Shown: positions 54,766 to 64,000 of the stretch, one piece after another
How the letters are laid out: each line of letters begins with the position of its first letter
Numbering within the stretch: the first letter of the stretch is position 1
Assembly (NCBI RefSeq): GCF_019237615.1
Contig: NZ_JAFAGT010000033.1
Span: 23,993-87,992 of the forward strand
Direction: 5' to 3'
Length of the DNA: 64,000 nt
From: Roseateles sp.
Lineage (GTDB): Bacteria > Pseudomonadota > Gammaproteobacteria > Burkholderiales > Burkholderiaceae_C
The notes under the pieces: model-generated
The model's input: the letters and a program-made list of their open reading frames with translations, nothing else
Told to the model about the DNA's origin: nothing
The model's database searches: none
Program-made: the position numbers and the translations under genes

Positions 54766-55287
54766 TCAGTGCGCGGCCAACTGCCTGAGCTCTTCCAGCC
54801 GGCTGACGCCCAGGCGGCGCCAGCTGATCTCGCCCGTCTCGTCGAAGACGACGGAAAACGGCAGGCCTCCGGCCGGATTGCCCAGTTCGCGCACGAGTCC
54901 CAGGCCTTCCGGCCCGGCCAGCGCGACAGCGAAGTCCAGCGGCGTCTTCTGCAGAAAGGCCTTGACCGGCTCGGCCTGATCCACCGCCAGGCCCAGCACC
55001 TGCCAACCGCGGCCCTTGGCCTCGTTGTAGAACTGATTGATCTCCGGCAGCTCCTTCACGCAGGGCGGGCACCAGGTGGCCCAGAAGTTGACGAGCAACG
55101 GTCGGCCGCGCCAGCGGGCCACGGCCAGCTCGCTGCCGTCCAGGCCGGGAAAGCGCCGTGCCCAGAAGGCCTGGGCCACGGCGGAGGCGGCTGGCGGGTG
55201 CATGCGGCGCCAGGCGAAGGCGGCGCCCAGCGCCGCAGCGCCCAGTCCGGTGCCGGCCAGCATGAGGCGGCGGGTGATGGGGTTCAT
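54766..55287 (-). CDS. TlpA-family thiol:disulfide oxidoreductase
   Basis: A 173-residue thioredoxin-fold protein. The N-terminus (MNPITRRLMLAGTGLGAAAL) is a membrane anchor or Tat-like export signal, so the domain faces the periplasm. LVNFWATWCPPCVKELPEI has the redox CxxC; GGLPFSVVFDETGEI contains the cis-Pro region. TlpA/ResA-type proteins reduce disulfides, for example in cytochrome c assembly. The ATG overlaps the upstream stop (ATGA). Confidence 0.88.
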   Translation of the reverse strand: MNPITRRLMLAGTGLGAAALGAAFAWRRMHPPAASAVAQAFWARRFPGLDGSELAVARWRGRPLLVNFWATWCPPCVKELPEINQFYNEAKGRGWQVLGLAVDQAEPVKAFLQKTPLDFAVALAGPEGLGLVRELGNPAGGLPFSVVFDETGEISWRRLGVSRLEELRQLAAH

Positions 55288-55868
55288 GTCTCTTCGTCCA
55301 GCAGTTTCTGCAGCGCCGGCAGGTCGCCGCGCTCGGTCCGGCCACGGGCGTCGGCCTTGAGCGCGCCGCGCAGGTCGTCGAAGTCCAGGATGGTCAGGCA
55401 CAGCGTCACCCTCTCGCCGAGGGCGGGGCAAGGCACGTCCAGCACGAGCATGTCCACCGGCCGACCCCGGCCCGCAGTGGTCTCGGCCACGTCGAAGTTC
55501 AGGCCGCGGTTGAGCAGCGCGATCTCCGCGGCCTTGCCATCGTCGCAGAAGAGCTGCAGGTGGACGTTGGACAGGCGCGTCGCCGTGCCACGCCAGACGG
55601 CGCCGGCCAGATGGGGGCGGAACTCCGCCAGCCTCGCCATCCACTGCGCAGCCAGCTCGCGCAGCGCGCGCAGCTCGGCCGGCTGTGTGTCGGCGTGGAA
55701 GATCGCGATGTGCTCGCGCACCGCGTCCTCGACCTCGTCGTTGCCGGGCAGTGCGGCGCGCGGCACGCCGAGGTCGCGGGCGGCGCGCTGCTTGGCGGGG
55801 CCCCAGTCCATGCCTTCATCGACGATGAGCCGCGCGGCGGCGGCGGCGATTTCTTCCGAATCACTCAT
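55284..55868 (-). CDS. Conserved protein of unknown function
   Basis: A 194-residue, mostly soluble acidic protein without signal or membrane segments; I do not recognise a domain. It begins [20 protein letters not shown] and has an alpha-helical N-terminal half (AKQRAARDLGVPRAALPGND) and a more beta-like C-terminal half (VHLQLFCDDGKAAEIALLNR, DMLVLDVPCPALGERVTLCL). It overlaps mtgA and the tlpA-type gene by 4 bp on both sides, so it is co-translated with them. A link to envelope or redox functions would be a guess. Confidence 0.8.
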   Translation of the reverse strand: MSDSEEIAAAAARLIVDEGMDWGPAKQRAARDLGVPRAALPGNDEVEDAVREHIAIFHADTQPAELRALRELAAQWMARLAEFRPHLAGAVWRGTATRLSNVHLQLFCDDGKAAEIALLNRGLNFDVAETTAGRGRPVDMLVLDVPCPALGERVTLCLTILDFDDLRGALKADARGRTERGDLPALQKLLDEET

Positions 55869-56581
55869 GGCAGTTGGGCGCTGTTCATGCGGCCGGTGAT
55901 GAGGCCCGCCCGGCCCATCACATAGGGCGAGGTCGGCTGGCGCTCGAAGCGCTTGGGCGCAGGCAGCATTACCGCCAGCCGCGCGGCCTCGAAGGCGCCG
56001 AGGCGGGCCACGTCGACGTGGAAATAATGGCGCGCCGCGGCCTGGGCACCGAACAGGCCCTCGCCCCATTCGACGTTGTTCAGGTAGATCTCGAGGATGC
56101 GGCGCTTGTCGAGCAGGCCTTCGAGCATCAGCGTCAGCACCAACTCCTGGCCCTTGCGCAGCAGCGTGCGTTCGCCGGAAAGGAACAGGTTCTTTGCCAG
56201 CTGCTGCGTGATCGTCGAGCCGCCTATGACCTTGGCCGACGTCTTGCCGCGTGCCTGGGCACGGGCCTGCGCCTTCTCGTTCTTCTTCCAGGCGCCCTTC
56301 AGGGCCTCCCAGTCGACGCCGCCATGGTCGGCGAAGGAGTCATCCTCGCTGGCGATGACGGCGCGCTTGAGCGTGGTCGGCAATTGGGCGTCGTCCACCC
56401 ATTGCTGGGCCCAGGCGACCTGGTGCTTCTCGCCGAGCAGGCGGATGGCCTCGCTGCGCTGGAAGCTGGTGGACTGCGGCGCGATGAAGCGCATCAGCGC
56501 GATTCGGCCGGCGAACCAGAGCTGCAGGCAAAGCGTGGCCAGCGCCAGCACGGCGAGCAGGCGGCCGACGTGGCGGATCAC
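55865..56581 (-). CDS. mtgA: Monofunctional peptidoglycan glycosyltransferase MtgA
   Basis: A 238-residue GT51 enzyme that polymerises lipid II. A single N-terminal membrane anchor ([20 protein letters not shown]) is followed by the GT51 motifs [16 protein letters not shown] (catalytic Glu), [39 protein letters not shown] and [16 protein letters not shown]. No transpeptidase domain. The GTG start overlaps the aroE stop (GTGA). Confidence 0.96.
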   Translation of the reverse strand: MIRHVGRLLAVLALATLCLQLWFAGRIALMRFIAPQSTSFQRSEAIRLLGEKHQVAWAQQWVDDAQLPTTLKRAVIASEDDSFADHGGVDWEALKGAWKKNEKAQARAQARGKTSAKVIGGSTITQQLAKNLFLSGERTLLRKGQELVLTLMLEGLLDKRRILEIYLNNVEWGEGLFGAQAAARHYFHVDVARLGAFEAARLAVMLPAPKRFERQPTSPYVMGRAGLITGRMNSAQLP

Positions 56582-57393
56582 GACGAAGCCCTCAGCGCGG
56601 CAAGCACCGGCGCCGTGTCAGGGCGCACGCCGCGCCAGAAGAAGAAGGCCTCGGCCGCCTGCTCCACCAGCATGCCCAGGCCGTCACGCGGCTCGCCGCC
56701 GTGGGCGGCGGCCCAGTCGAGAAAGCCCTGCGCCTTGGGGCCGTACATCATGTCCAGCGCCAGCGCGCCGGGCTTGAGCACCTGGGCGCCCACCGGAGAG
56801 GCGGCACCGGCGAGGCTGGTGCTCGTTGCGTTGACGACGACGTCCTGGGCCGCCGGCGCATCGGCCAGTGTGGCCGCGGCGAGAGGCACGCCGAGGTCGG
56901 CATGGCCGGCCACCAGCGCCAGCGCCTTGTCCAGCGTGCGGTTCACGACGGTGATGCGCGCCGGTCCGGCGGCGATGAGGCTGCCCAGTACGCCGGCCGC
57001 CGCGCCGCCGGCGCCCACCAGCAGCAGCTGCAGCCCGGCGAGCGGGCGGCCGGCATTGCGCTGGATGTCGTTGACGAGGCCGGCGCCGTCCGTGTTGTCG
57101 GCCACCCAGCCGTCCGCATCGAAGCGCAGCGCGTTGGCGGCGCCGGCGCGTTCCGCCCGCGCGCTGCGGCTGGTGGCAAGTGCGAAGGCGTCGAACTTGA
57201 ACGGCACCGTGACGTTGCAGCCCCGCGCGCCGGCCGCGGCAAAGCGTCGCAGCGTCGCCTCGAAGCCGTCGAGCGGCGCCAGAAGCCGTTCATACGTCAG
57301 GTCCTGGCCCGTCTGGGCCGCAAACATCGCGTGGATGGCCGGCGAGCGGCTGTGCTCGACCGGATTCCCCACCACTGCATATCGATCCGTCAT
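56578..57393 (-). CDS. aroE: Shikimate dehydrogenase AroE
   Basis: A 271-residue NADP-dependent enzyme (EC 1.1.1.25). [20 protein letters not shown] begins the substrate domain; [13 protein letters not shown] has the catalytic Lys; [20 protein letters not shown] and VVNRT form the NADP site; the Tyr in [14 protein letters not shown] is conserved. It overlaps mtgA and tonB by 4 bp. Confidence 0.97.
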   Translation of the reverse strand: MTDRYAVVGNPVEHSRSPAIHAMFAAQTGQDLTYERLLAPLDGFEATLRRFAAAGARGCNVTVPFKFDAFALATSRSARAERAGAANALRFDADGWVADNTDGAGLVNDIQRNAGRPLAGLQLLLVGAGGAAAGVLGSLIAAGPARITVVNRTLDKALALVAGHADLGVPLAAATLADAPAAQDVVVNATSTSLAGAASPVGAQVLKPGALALDMMYGPKAQGFLDWAAAHGGEPRDGLGMLVEQAAEAFFFWRGVRPDTAPVLAALRASS

Positions 57394-58241
57394 GGCTGTC
57401 CCGTCAAAGCCGTCGCCAGCCCCTCGTCGCGCGTGAACCTGAATCGCGACGTGATCACCAGCACCTCGGCGCCGCGCAGCATCTCGGTGCTGAAATTGCC
57501 GAAGGGAGACGCCGCCTGCACGATGGCGATGGCGCGCTTGTCCAGCGTGGAGTTGCCGCTCGGAGCGACGATCTCGGTCTCGATGACGCGGCCCTTGTGG
57601 TCGATGTGGATGTTCATCGTCAGCTCGCCGTAGAGCTTCTTGCCGTGGGACTCGGGGAAGTCACGCGTGCCGCGCTCCTCGATGCGGCGGCGCAGGCCAT
57701 CGTAGTACTGGGCGTAGACGACCTCGCGCGTGGCAGGGCTGACATAGCGCTTCTTCGGCCGGGCGTTCTCCGCGTTGACGCGCTTCTCGATTTCGGCGAG
57801 CAGCTCGACGAGCTGGCGGCGTTTCTCGGCCAGCGCGCGCTCGGCAGCGTCGCTCTTCTCGCGCCTGGGGTCGGGCGGCGGCAGCAGGGCCAGCTCGCGC
57901 CGCACCTGCGTCAGCAATTGCTGCTGTTGCTGCTGCAACTGGGCGATCTGCGAGTGCTGCGCTTCGGCCGAGTCGCCCACCTCGCGCTGCCGCGCGGGCG
58001 GGAGCGGCGACGTCGCGCGACCGCTTTCCCGATCGCCGCCGCCGGCGAGATTGGCCTGGGCCAGCGCCGCTGCCTTGGCCGGCGCCTCGCTGGAACGCGT
58101 GTTGACGAGGACCACCTCCAGCGGCGTGTCCTGGAAGATGCGGTTGAAGGCCTCCGGCGCGGCGATGCGCAGGCTCAGCAGCGCCACATGCACGCCGAGC
58201 GAAAACGCGAGCGCGATCTGCAGCGTGCTCGGCCGGCGCAT
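57390..58241 (-). CDS. TonB-family energy transducer
   Basis: A 283-residue protein: one N-terminal membrane helix ([20 protein letters not shown]), a long periplasmic spacer, and a C-terminal TonB domain (about 195-283, [31 protein letters not shown]). The spacer is not the usual Pro-rich rod; it has a Gln-rich stretch ([18 protein letters not shown]) and heptad-like charged helices, probably a coiled coil, as in TolA-like proteins. It could energise TonB receptors such as the one at the left end, but other tonB genes surely exist. No exbB/exbD is adjacent. Confidence 0.85.
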   Translation of the reverse strand: MRRPSTLQIALAFSLGVHVALLSLRIAAPEAFNRIFQDTPLEVVLVNTRSSEAPAKAAALAQANLAGGGDRESGRATSPLPPARQREVGDSAEAQHSQIAQLQQQQQQLLTQVRRELALLPPPDPRREKSDAAERALAEKRRQLVELLAEIEKRVNAENARPKKRYVSPATREVVYAQYYDGLRRRIEERGTRDFPESHGKKLYGELTMNIHIDHKGRVIETEIVAPSGNSTLDKRAIAIVQAASPFGNFSTEMLRGAEVLVITSRFRFTRDEGLATALTGQP

Positions 58242-58242
58242 C

Positions 58243-60264
58243 TCAGCTCTGGGCGTCGGCCGGCTCGGCCTCGTTGACGTCGATGGCCAGTGCCAACGGT
58301 GCTGCGGCGGCCTCCAGCTCGTCCTCGTCGCCCTCCGGTTCCTCGGCCACCGCTGCCTCGTCCAGGCGTTCGATCAGCGTCGCATGCACGTCCAGCGTCA
58401 TCTCGTCCAGGCCGGTGATGCGCACCTTCACATGGCTGCCGCGCGGCAGGCCCTCGCAGCCCAGCGCCTTGAAGACAAGCGGCAGCTCGTCGGCGCGCAC
58501 CAGGCCGTCCTTCATGACGGCGGCGGTCAGCTCGGTGCTGCCGTTTTGCTGCAGCCAGCGCAGCGTCCAGAAGCGCTCGATGCCGTTCTGGAAGCCGTTG
58601 TAGGCCGCGTAGGCGGACTCGAAGCCCGAGATGATGGAGAACAGCTGCGCGTCCTTGGGCTTGAAGGGCGCCGCCAGCGCGGCCGTCTTGCCATGGCGGG
58701 CGCAGGCAATGATCTGCCATTGGTTCACCAGGTCCACATAGCGTCGCAGCGGTGACGTGGCCCAGGTGTATTGCGCCACGCCCATGCCCGCATGGGGCAG
58801 CGCCTTGACACCCATGCGCACCTTGATGCCAGGCGCCAGGCTGGCCTGGCTGCGGTAGATGCCGGGCAGGCCCAGTTCGGCCAGCCAGCCGCCCCAGGCG
58901 GAGTTGGCCATGATCATGGCTTCGGCCACGATGAGGTCCAGCGAACTGCCACGGGCCCGCACGCCGATCTCGATGGCCTCGCTGCCGTTGGGCGCCTCGG
59001 TGCGCTCGCCGGCGAGGCGGAAGTTGTAGTCGGGGCGGTTGAAGGTCTCGGGCTTGCCGCGCACGATCTCGCGCTGCGCCTTCAGGTGCTTGGCCAGGCG
59101 CCACGCAAAGGCCAGCTCGGGCGCGAAGGCGTAGTCGGCCGGCGCCGCGCCGGACAGCGTGGCGTCGGTGACGATGCCGTCGAGCTTGTCGTGGCGCAGG
59201 TTGGCGGCGATGGGCACGCGCTCCAGCTTGGTTTCGCGTGCCCTGACCTCGAACGTCGCCTCGTCAAGCGTGAAGTAGATGGACACGGCCGGGCAGTCGC
59301 GGCCCTCGATCAGCGTGTAGGCCTGCACGACGTCGTCGGGCAGCATGGTGATCTTCCAGCCCGGCATGTAGACGGTGGACAGACGCTCGCGGGCCACCTT
59401 GTCGACGGCCGAGTCCGGCGCGATGGCCAGGCCCGGCGCCGCGATGTGCACGCCGAAGACCACCGTGCCCGTGCCCAGGCCTTGCACGGAGAGAGCGTCG
59501 TCGATCTCGGTGGTCTGCGAGTCGTCGACGGAGAAGGCGCGCACCGGCGCCAGCGGCAGCTCTTCCTTGATCTCCGGCGCGCTCAGGGCCGGGAAGCCAG
59601 TGCCCTTGGGGAAGTTCTCGAACAGGAATCGCTTCCAGTGGAACTGGTAGGCGCTGGTGATGGCGCCCGCGGCCTGCAGCAGGTCCAGCGGTGCCTTGTG
59701 CGAGCGCTTGCTGGCCTCGACGACGGCCTTGTACTCGGGGCCGTTCTTGTCGGGCTTGAAGAGGATCTTGTAGATCTGGTCCTGGATGGGTTGGGGGCAG
59801 GCGCCCCTGGACAGCTCCTCGGCCCAGGCCTCGATCTGCAGCTGTTGCTGGCGCTTGCGTTCTATGCCCAGCAGCGCGGCCTTGACCGTTTCCTCGGGCG
59901 CCTTCTTGAACTGGCCCTTGCCGGCGCGGCGGAAGTAGTGCGGCGCGTCGTAGAGGCGGAACAGCGCGGCGGCCTGCTGCGCGACACCGGCCTTGGCGTC
60001 GAAGTAGTCGCGTGCCAGGTCGGCGAAGCCGAACTCGCCCTCGGGCGCGAACTCCCAGGCCAGGTCGAGGTCGATGTCGTTGGCCAACTGGCGGGCCTCC
60101 GCCAGCAGCACGGCGGGCGCCGGCTGCTCGAACTTCAGCAGCACATTGGCGGCCTTGACCTTGACCCGCTTGCCCGAGTCCAGTTCCACCTGCAGCGAGG
60201 CGTCGGCCTCGGACATCACCCGGCCGGCGAGGAATTTCCCGGCGTCATCAAACAGCGCAAACAT
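58243..60264 (-). CDS. RNase II-family (RNB domain) exoribonuclease
   Basis: A 673-residue protein with a central RNB catalytic domain: AFSVDDSQTTEIDDALSVQG holds the metal-binding aspartates, followed by LSTVYMPGWKITMLPDDVVQ and the helical ATSPLRRYVDLVNQWQII. An S1-like domain ends the protein before a Glu/Ala-rich tail (EEPEGDEDELEAAAAP). The N-terminal half is unlike E. coli RNase R cold-shock domains and matches the RNase II-like proteins of beta-proteobacteria. It degrades RNA 3' to 5' by family. It sits 1 bp from the tonB start. Confidence 0.88.
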   Translation of the reverse strand: MFALFDDAGKFLAGRVMSEADASLQVELDSGKRVKVKAANVLLKFEQPAPAVLLAEARQLANDIDLDLAWEFAPEGEFGFADLARDYFDAKAGVAQQAAALFRLYDAPHYFRRAGKGQFKKAPEETVKAALLGIERKRQQQLQIEAWAEELSRGACPQPIQDQIYKILFKPDKNGPEYKAVVEASKRSHKAPLDLLQAAGAITSAYQFHWKRFLFENFPKGTGFPALSAPEIKEELPLAPVRAFSVDDSQTTEIDDALSVQGLGTGTVVFGVHIAAPGLAIAPDSAVDKVARERLSTVYMPGWKITMLPDDVVQAYTLIEGRDCPAVSIYFTLDEATFEVRARETKLERVPIAANLRHDKLDGIVTDATLSGAAPADYAFAPELAFAWRLAKHLKAQREIVRGKPETFNRPDYNFRLAGERTEAPNGSEAIEIGVRARGSSLDLIVAEAMIMANSAWGGWLAELGLPGIYRSQASLAPGIKVRMGVKALPHAGMGVAQYTWATSPLRRYVDLVNQWQIIACARHGKTAALAAPFKPKDAQLFSIISGFESAYAAYNGFQNGIERFWTLRWLQQNGSTELTAAVMKDGLVRADELPLVFKALGCEGLPRGSHVKVRITGLDEMTLDVHATLIERLDEAAVAEEPEGDEDELEAAAAPLALAIDVNEAEPADAQS

Positions 60265-60281
60265 AAGCGGGCGATTGTCCC

Positions 60282-60872
60282 TTACGCCAGCAGGTGCCCG
60301 ACCACGCCGGCCAAGTGATCTTCGAAGTCCGTCAGGCCATGGTCGCTGCCTTCCAGCACCTCACCGTCGCAGCCGGCGTATCGGGCCAGCATCTCGCGCC
60401 AGTCCAGCAGCTCGTCGCCCTTGGCGATCAGCGCGTAATAGCGCGCCGGGTTCGTCAGCCGCGCGGGCGGCGTCAGCGCGGAGAGTTCGGCCACATGCCG
60501 GGCCGTGAAGTCGAACTTCAGCGCCGGGTCGTGCCAAGCTGTCAGCGTGCCAATGTGGCGGGACAGGTCGCGAGCAGGGTCCACGGCCGGATTCAGGACC
60601 GCCACGCGCCAGTCGCGGTGGGCGGGTTGCTCGGCCAGCGTGGTCGCGTAGAAGCCGCCAAGCGAGCTGCCGATGACGGCGACGCCCCGTGCCGGCCAGC
60701 CGGCCACGAGGCCGGCCACCAGTTCCATGGCTTCGAGTGGCGAGGGCGGCAGCTGCGGGCAGGCGAAGTTCAGACCCGGCTGCCCGGCCGCCCAGGCCGC
60801 CATGCGGCGCGCCTTGGCCGAGGCCGGCGAGGAGCGAAAGCCATGCAAATAGAGCAGATGTGTGAGGTCCAT
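60282..60872 (-). CDS. YqiA/YcfP-family alpha/beta-fold hydrolase
   Basis: A 196-residue small esterase-like protein. LTHLLYLHGFRSSPASAKAR and AVIGSSLGGFYATTLAEQ carry the oxyanion HG and the GxSxG nucleophile; DELLDWREM and GSDHGLTDFE supply the Asp and His. This is the YqiA type found next to parE in enteric bacteria; the substrate is unknown. The ATG at 60872 matches family starts. It lies 17 bp upstream of the RNase gene, first in the leftward operon. Confidence 0.88.
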   Translation of the reverse strand: MDLTHLLYLHGFRSSPASAKARRMAAWAAGQPGLNFACPQLPPSPLEAMELVAGLVAGWPARGVAVIGSSLGGFYATTLAEQPAHRDWRVAVLNPAVDPARDLSRHIGTLTAWHDPALKFDFTARHVAELSALTPPARLTNPARYYALIAKGDELLDWREMLARYAGCDGEVLEGSDHGLTDFEDHLAGVVGHLLA

Positions 60873-60987
60873 GACGGAAGTTTTGAATTGGGCCCGTGCG
60901 CCACCGCGACGCAGGGGGAATTCCATTGACGGGAGTGTCGCTGCCCGCCACAGTCCCGGCCTTTTCCAATCCTCGGACCCGTTACCC

Positions 60988-63639
60988 ATGATTCCGATGC
61001 CTCGCACTGCCCTGGCCACCGCCACCTTGCTCGCGCTCGCCGCGGTTGCTCAAGCCCAGACCCCGCCCGCCGGTGCCGCCTCGGCGCCCGCTGCTGCTGC
61101 TGCTGCCGCCGCCCCCAGGCCCTTTGCCGACGTCATCAAGGGCGCCAAGGAGCTGCCGGGCCTGTTCCCGATCTGGCGTAAGGACGAGAAGGTCTGGATC
61201 GAAATTCCCAAGGACGCCTTCAACAAGCCCTTCCTGTTCAGCGTCAACGTCGCGAACTCCGTCGGCGAGCGCGGCCTGTATGCAAGCCAGATGATCGGCA
61301 AGGAACTGGCCGAGTGGCGCCGCATCGGCAACCAGGTGCAGCTGATCGCGTTGAACACCAAGTTCCGTGCCGTCAATCCTGCCGGCAAGCTGGCCATGGA
61401 GCAGGCCTTCTCGCCCAGCCTGATCGCCGGCACGCCGGTGGCCAGCGCCGACCACCCGGACCGCAAGTCCGTACTGGTGGACGCCAGCGGACTGCTGCTG
61501 AGCGACATCCCCGGCTATTCCACGCGCCTGGAGGCGGCCTACCGCCTGCCCTACGCGCCCGACCGCGCCAACTCCTTCATCGAGGCCGCGCGCGCTGACG
61601 CGCAGATCTCGACGCTGACCTCGCGCGTGCACTTCGCCACGGCGCGCATCCCTGCGCCGCCGTTGGTGCCGCTGCCGGTGCCCATGCCGACGCCGCCCCA
61701 GGCCACGCCGGACCCGCGCTCGATGTTCTTCAGCTTTGTCTACAGCTTCCGCGCGCTGCCCGAGGCGCCGGCCGCCGTGCGCCAGGCCGACCCGCGCCTG
61801 GGACATTTCACCGAGAGCTACAGCGACTTCGGCGACGATCTCAAGGCCAACCCGCGCGTGCACATGGTGGCCCGCTGGCGCCTGGAGAAGAAGGACCCGA
61901 GCGCGGCCTTGTCCGAGCCGGTGCAGCCCATCGTCTACTGGTTGGACAAGAACATCCCTGCCAAGTACCGCGAGTCGGTCAAGGCCGGCATCGAGGAATG
62001 GAACAAGGCCTTCGAGAAGATCGGCTTCAAGGACGCCGTGGTCGCCAAGCAGCAGCCCGATGACGCCGACTGGGACAACATGGACGCCACCCACGCGTCC
62101 ATCCGCTGGTTCACCGGCTCGGACGTGGGCTTTGCCATCGGCCCCAGCCACCGCGACCCGCGCACCGGCGAGATCCTGGACGCAGACATCGGCATGAGCG
62201 ACGTCTTCGGCCGCGGCTCGCGGCGCCTGGCTGTCGACGACGTGCCGCCCAGCGCGCTGGACCATGGCCATGACGGCTGGATGGGCGAGCGCAGCGTGGC
62301 GCTGGCCGAGGAGCAGCGCTGCCAGTACATGGCCGAGAAGGCCACGGAACTGGGCTTCGCACTGGACCTGCTGGCCCTGCGCGACGGCCTGGAGATGGAC
62401 GGCCCCGAGGCCGAGGCGCTGGCCCAGGCTGTCGTCAAGGACACGGTGATGCACGAGGTGGGCCACACGCTGGGCCTCAAGCACAACTTCAAGTCGTCCA
62501 CGACGGTCACCCAGGCCCAGCTGAAGGACAAGGCCTATACCGACGCCCATGGCATCTCCAACTCGGTGATGGACTACAACGCCTACAACCTGCCGCTCAA
62601 GGGCGAGGCCAAGACCACCCTCACCAACACCACGCTGGGCGCCTACGACTATTGGGCAATCGAGTACGCCTACAAGCCCATCGCTGCCGAGCAGGAAGCG
62701 GCCGAGCTGGCCCGCATCGCGGCTCGCTCCACCGAGCCCAAGCTGGCCTACGCGGATGACTTCGACCAGGGCGTCGGCGGCCCCTACGACGGCTTCGACC
62801 CGCGCGCCAACCAGTTCGACCTGGGCGACGATCCGCTGGCCTATGCCAAGAAGCGCCTCAAGCTCAGCCAGGAGCTGTGGGAGCGCGTGCAATCGCGCCC
62901 GGCCGCAGTCGGCGACGACCCGCTGCGCAACCGCCGCTCCGTGGCCGCGTCCTTCCGCCAGTTGGGCCTTGCTGCCCACAACGTCAGCAAGTACGTGGGC
63001 GGCATGCTGGCCGAGCGCGTGGTGCCTGGCGTCACGAGCGGCCCGGCCTTCAAGCCCGTGGACAACGCGCAGCAGCGCGAGGCTCTGCGCTTCATCGCTG
63101 CCGGCCTGATGTCCAGCGACTCGTTCAAGTTCAAGCCCGAGTTCCTCGTCACGCAGACGCTGGACTACAACGAGTGGGATCGCGGCCTGCCGCTGTCCAT
63201 CCCGGACAGCGTCGCCGCGCTGCAGGCCCGCGTGCTGGATCGCCTGATGTCGTCCAACACGGCGCGCCGCCTCATCGAGCAGGGCGCCTACCTGCCCGAG
63301 GCCCAGCGCAAGGGCGCGGTCTCGCTCAGCGAGGTCTATGGCACGCTGCAGGGCGCGATCTTCAGTGAGCTCAAGACCGGCGCCGAGATCGACCGCATGC
63401 GCCGCAGCCTGCAGCGCGAATACCTGCGCCGCCTGCAGGCCCAGCTGAACCGCTCGACCAATGGCGCGACGGTCTACGCCGATGCGTTCTCGATGGCGCG
63501 CTGGCACGCCAACCTGCTGGTCAACGACCTGCGTGCGGCGGCCGCCCGGCCGGGCCTGTCGGTCGAGACGCGAGCCCATGTGCTCGAGATGCAGGACATG
63601 CTGAGCGCGATGCTGAAGGCCTCGCTGACGCGCAGCTGA
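60988..63639 (+). CDS. Secreted zinc-dependent metalloprotease (DUF5117/DUF4953 type)
   Basis: An 883-residue exported protein. Signal peptide [20 protein letters not shown], then an Ala-rich linker (35-50) and a DUF5117/5118-like domain ([38 protein letters not shown]). The protease domain has [19 protein letters not shown], an extended HExxHxxGxxH zinc site, and [10 protein letters not shown], a Met-turn-like motif. The C-terminal third is helical. Family members occur in Bacteroidetes and Proteobacteria; the substrate is unknown. Start at 60988 (MIPMPR), or the ATG nine bases later. A strong terminator follows. Confidence 0.85.
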   Translation: MIPMPRTALATATLLALAAVAQAQTPPAGAASAPAAAAAAAAPRPFADVIKGAKELPGLFPIWRKDEKVWIEIPKDAFNKPFLFSVNVANSVGERGLYASQMIGKELAEWRRIGNQVQLIALNTKFRAVNPAGKLAMEQAFSPSLIAGTPVASADHPDRKSVLVDASGLLLSDIPGYSTRLEAAYRLPYAPDRANSFIEAARADAQISTLTSRVHFATARIPAPPLVPLPVPMPTPPQATPDPRSMFFSFVYSFRALPEAPAAVRQADPRLGHFTESYSDFGDDLKANPRVHMVARWRLEKKDPSAALSEPVQPIVYWLDKNIPAKYRESVKAGIEEWNKAFEKIGFKDAVVAKQQPDDADWDNMDATHASIRWFTGSDVGFAIGPSHRDPRTGEILDADIGMSDVFGRGSRRLAVDDVPPSALDHGHDGWMGERSVALAEEQRCQYMAEKATELGFALDLLALRDGLEMDGPEAEALAQAVVKDTVMHEVGHTLGLKHNFKSSTTVTQAQLKDKAYTDAHGISNSVMDYNAYNLPLKGEAKTTLTNTTLGAYDYWAIEYAYKPIAAEQEAAELARIAARSTEPKLAYADDFDQGVGGPYDGFDPRANQFDLGDDPLAYAKKRLKLSQELWERVQSRPAAVGDDPLRNRRSVAASFRQLGLAAHNVSKYVGGMLAERVVPGVTSGPAFKPVDNAQQREALRFIAAGLMSSDSFKFKPEFLVTQTLDYNEWDRGLPLSIPDSVAALQARVLDRLMSSNTARRLIEQGAYLPEAQRKGAVSLSEVYGTLQGAIFSELKTGAEIDRMRRSLQREYLRRLQAQLNRSTNGATVYADAFSMARWHANLLVNDLRAAAARPGLSVETRAHVLEMQDMLSAMLKASLTRS

Positions 63640-63660
63640 GCGGCCCGCAGCCCCAGCACC

Positions 63661-63687
63661 AAGGCCGGCCGCTGCGCCGGCCTTTTT
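63661..63687 (+). terminator. Rho-independent terminator of the metalloprotease gene
   Basis: AAGGCCGGC (63661-63669) pairs with GCCGGCCTT (63676-63684) around CGCTGC; five T end the structure (63683-63687). The intron-like element begins three bases later. Confidence 0.9.
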
Positions 63688-63690
63688 CAC

Positions 63691-64000
63691 GTGCGCTCAA
63701 CATGAGCGCCCTCCTGCGGGTGCAAGTCCCGCCGTAAGTTGATCACGACGAACGAAGCGAAGCGCAACTGCGTGAGGGTGGATGAATGGCTGCGCCATCG
63801 CCTGCGGGCCATCCAGCTCAGGCAATGGAGGGGGCAGGCACGATCTACCGGGAACGCAAAGCCCGCGGCGCCGCGCGAACCGTAGCGGAGCGGATGGCGG
63901 GCAACAGCCGGAGTTGGTGGCGAAACAGTGACGGTCTGCTCAGGACGGTGCTGACCATCGGCTACTTCGACCGGTTGGGCCCGCCCGGCTCTCATGACCT
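63691..64000 (+). mobile_element. Degenerate group II intron, 3' end outside window
   Basis: The sequence starts GTGCGCTCAACATGAGCG, like group II intron 5' ends (GUGYG), directly behind a terminator hairpin and T-run, the usual insertion site of bacterial group IIC introns. GGTGCAAGTCCCGCCGTAAG (63719-63738) resembles intron domain I. Only about 85 bp later the C-terminus of the intron maturase begins, so most of the ribozyme and nearly all of the reverse transcriptase are deleted. Domains V and VI would lie beyond the window. Confidence 0.65.
63778..64000 (+). pseudogene. C-terminal fragment of a group II intron reverse transcriptase/maturase
   Basis: VDEWLRHRLRAIQLRQW starts in one frame (from 63778) and continues after a shift near 63832-63836 as GTIYRERKARGAARTVAERM, NSRSWWRNSDGLLRTVLTI and GYFDRLGPPG. 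This is the maturase (X) and C-terminal part of group II intron-encoded proteins. The reverse transcriptase domain is missing and the frame is broken, so no active protein can be made from it. Confidence 0.7.

Noticed and set aside
60982..63690. 902-codon minus-strand frame opposite the metalloprotease
   Set aside because: Antisense shadow; the plus strand has signal peptide, zinc site and terminator.
63687..63995. 102-codon minus-strand frame at the right end
   Set aside because: Antisense of the intron remnant; no recognisable protein.

Overview
The window is high-GC DNA from a beta-proteobacterium of the order Burkholderiales, probably close to Roseateles, Mitsuaria, Pelomonas or Rubrivivax. 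This placement is an inference from protein character and gene order: pilS-pilR beside ccsA and ffh, nrdA-nrdB followed by a Lys/Ala/Pro histone H1-like gene, and aroQ-accB-accC-prmA with a DUF3426 protein. No rRNA or tRNA gene is visible.

Bases 1-35472 form a catabolic island for the pectin component rhamnogalacturonan I (RG-I). It has four transcription blocks. (1) A rightward block holds the end of a PL22-type oligogalacturonate lyase-like gene, a TonB-dependent receptor, a PL11 RG-I endolyase, a GH43-type lipoprotein and a decayed GH115 fragment. (2) A leftward block, 18285 to 8218, runs rhamnulose-1-P aldolase/dehydrogenase, rhamnose isomerase rhaI, a GH28, the mutarotase rhaM, a DUF6250/YesU-like protein, GH51, GH2 and an alpha/beta esterase. 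(3) A rightward pair, 18738-20995, encodes a DeoR-family regulator and a RhaK-like FGGY kinase. (4) A leftward block, 35472 to 21055, runs a GH43-GH35 fusion, GH2, GH105, a GPH-family transporter, a Tat-exported PL26 exo-lyase, a CE12 acetylesterase and a class C beta-lactamase-like hydrolase. Many neighbours overlap by 4 bp, so translation is probably coupled.

Inferred flow: the receptor imports RG-I pieces. Periplasmic PL11, PL26, CE12, GH35, GH2, GH43 and GH51 remove esters and galactan/arabinan side chains and cut the backbone. The GPH carrier moves unsaturated disaccharides inward. Signal-less GH105 and possibly GH28 split them in the cytoplasm. Rhamnose then passes through RhaM, RhaI, the kinase and the aldolase/dehydrogenase. 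No pathway for the unsaturated galacturonate is in view. A palindrome core TCACGNNCGTGA occurs twice before the receptor and once in the divergent rha/deoR region, which suggests one regulon.

Bases 35607-63639 are housekeeping genes: ftsY and ffh (protein targeting), an S9 peptidase, ccsA, a PP0621 protein, pilS-pilR, nrdA with a clear NrdR box pair over its promoter, nrdB, the histone-like gene, and two leftward operons. The first is aroQ-accB-accC-prmA-DUF3426. The second is YqiA-like hydrolase, RNase II-like, tonB, aroE, mtgA, an unknown gene and tlpA. A large secreted zinc metalloprotease closes the region. The last 310 bases, right after its terminator, look like a decayed group II intron.
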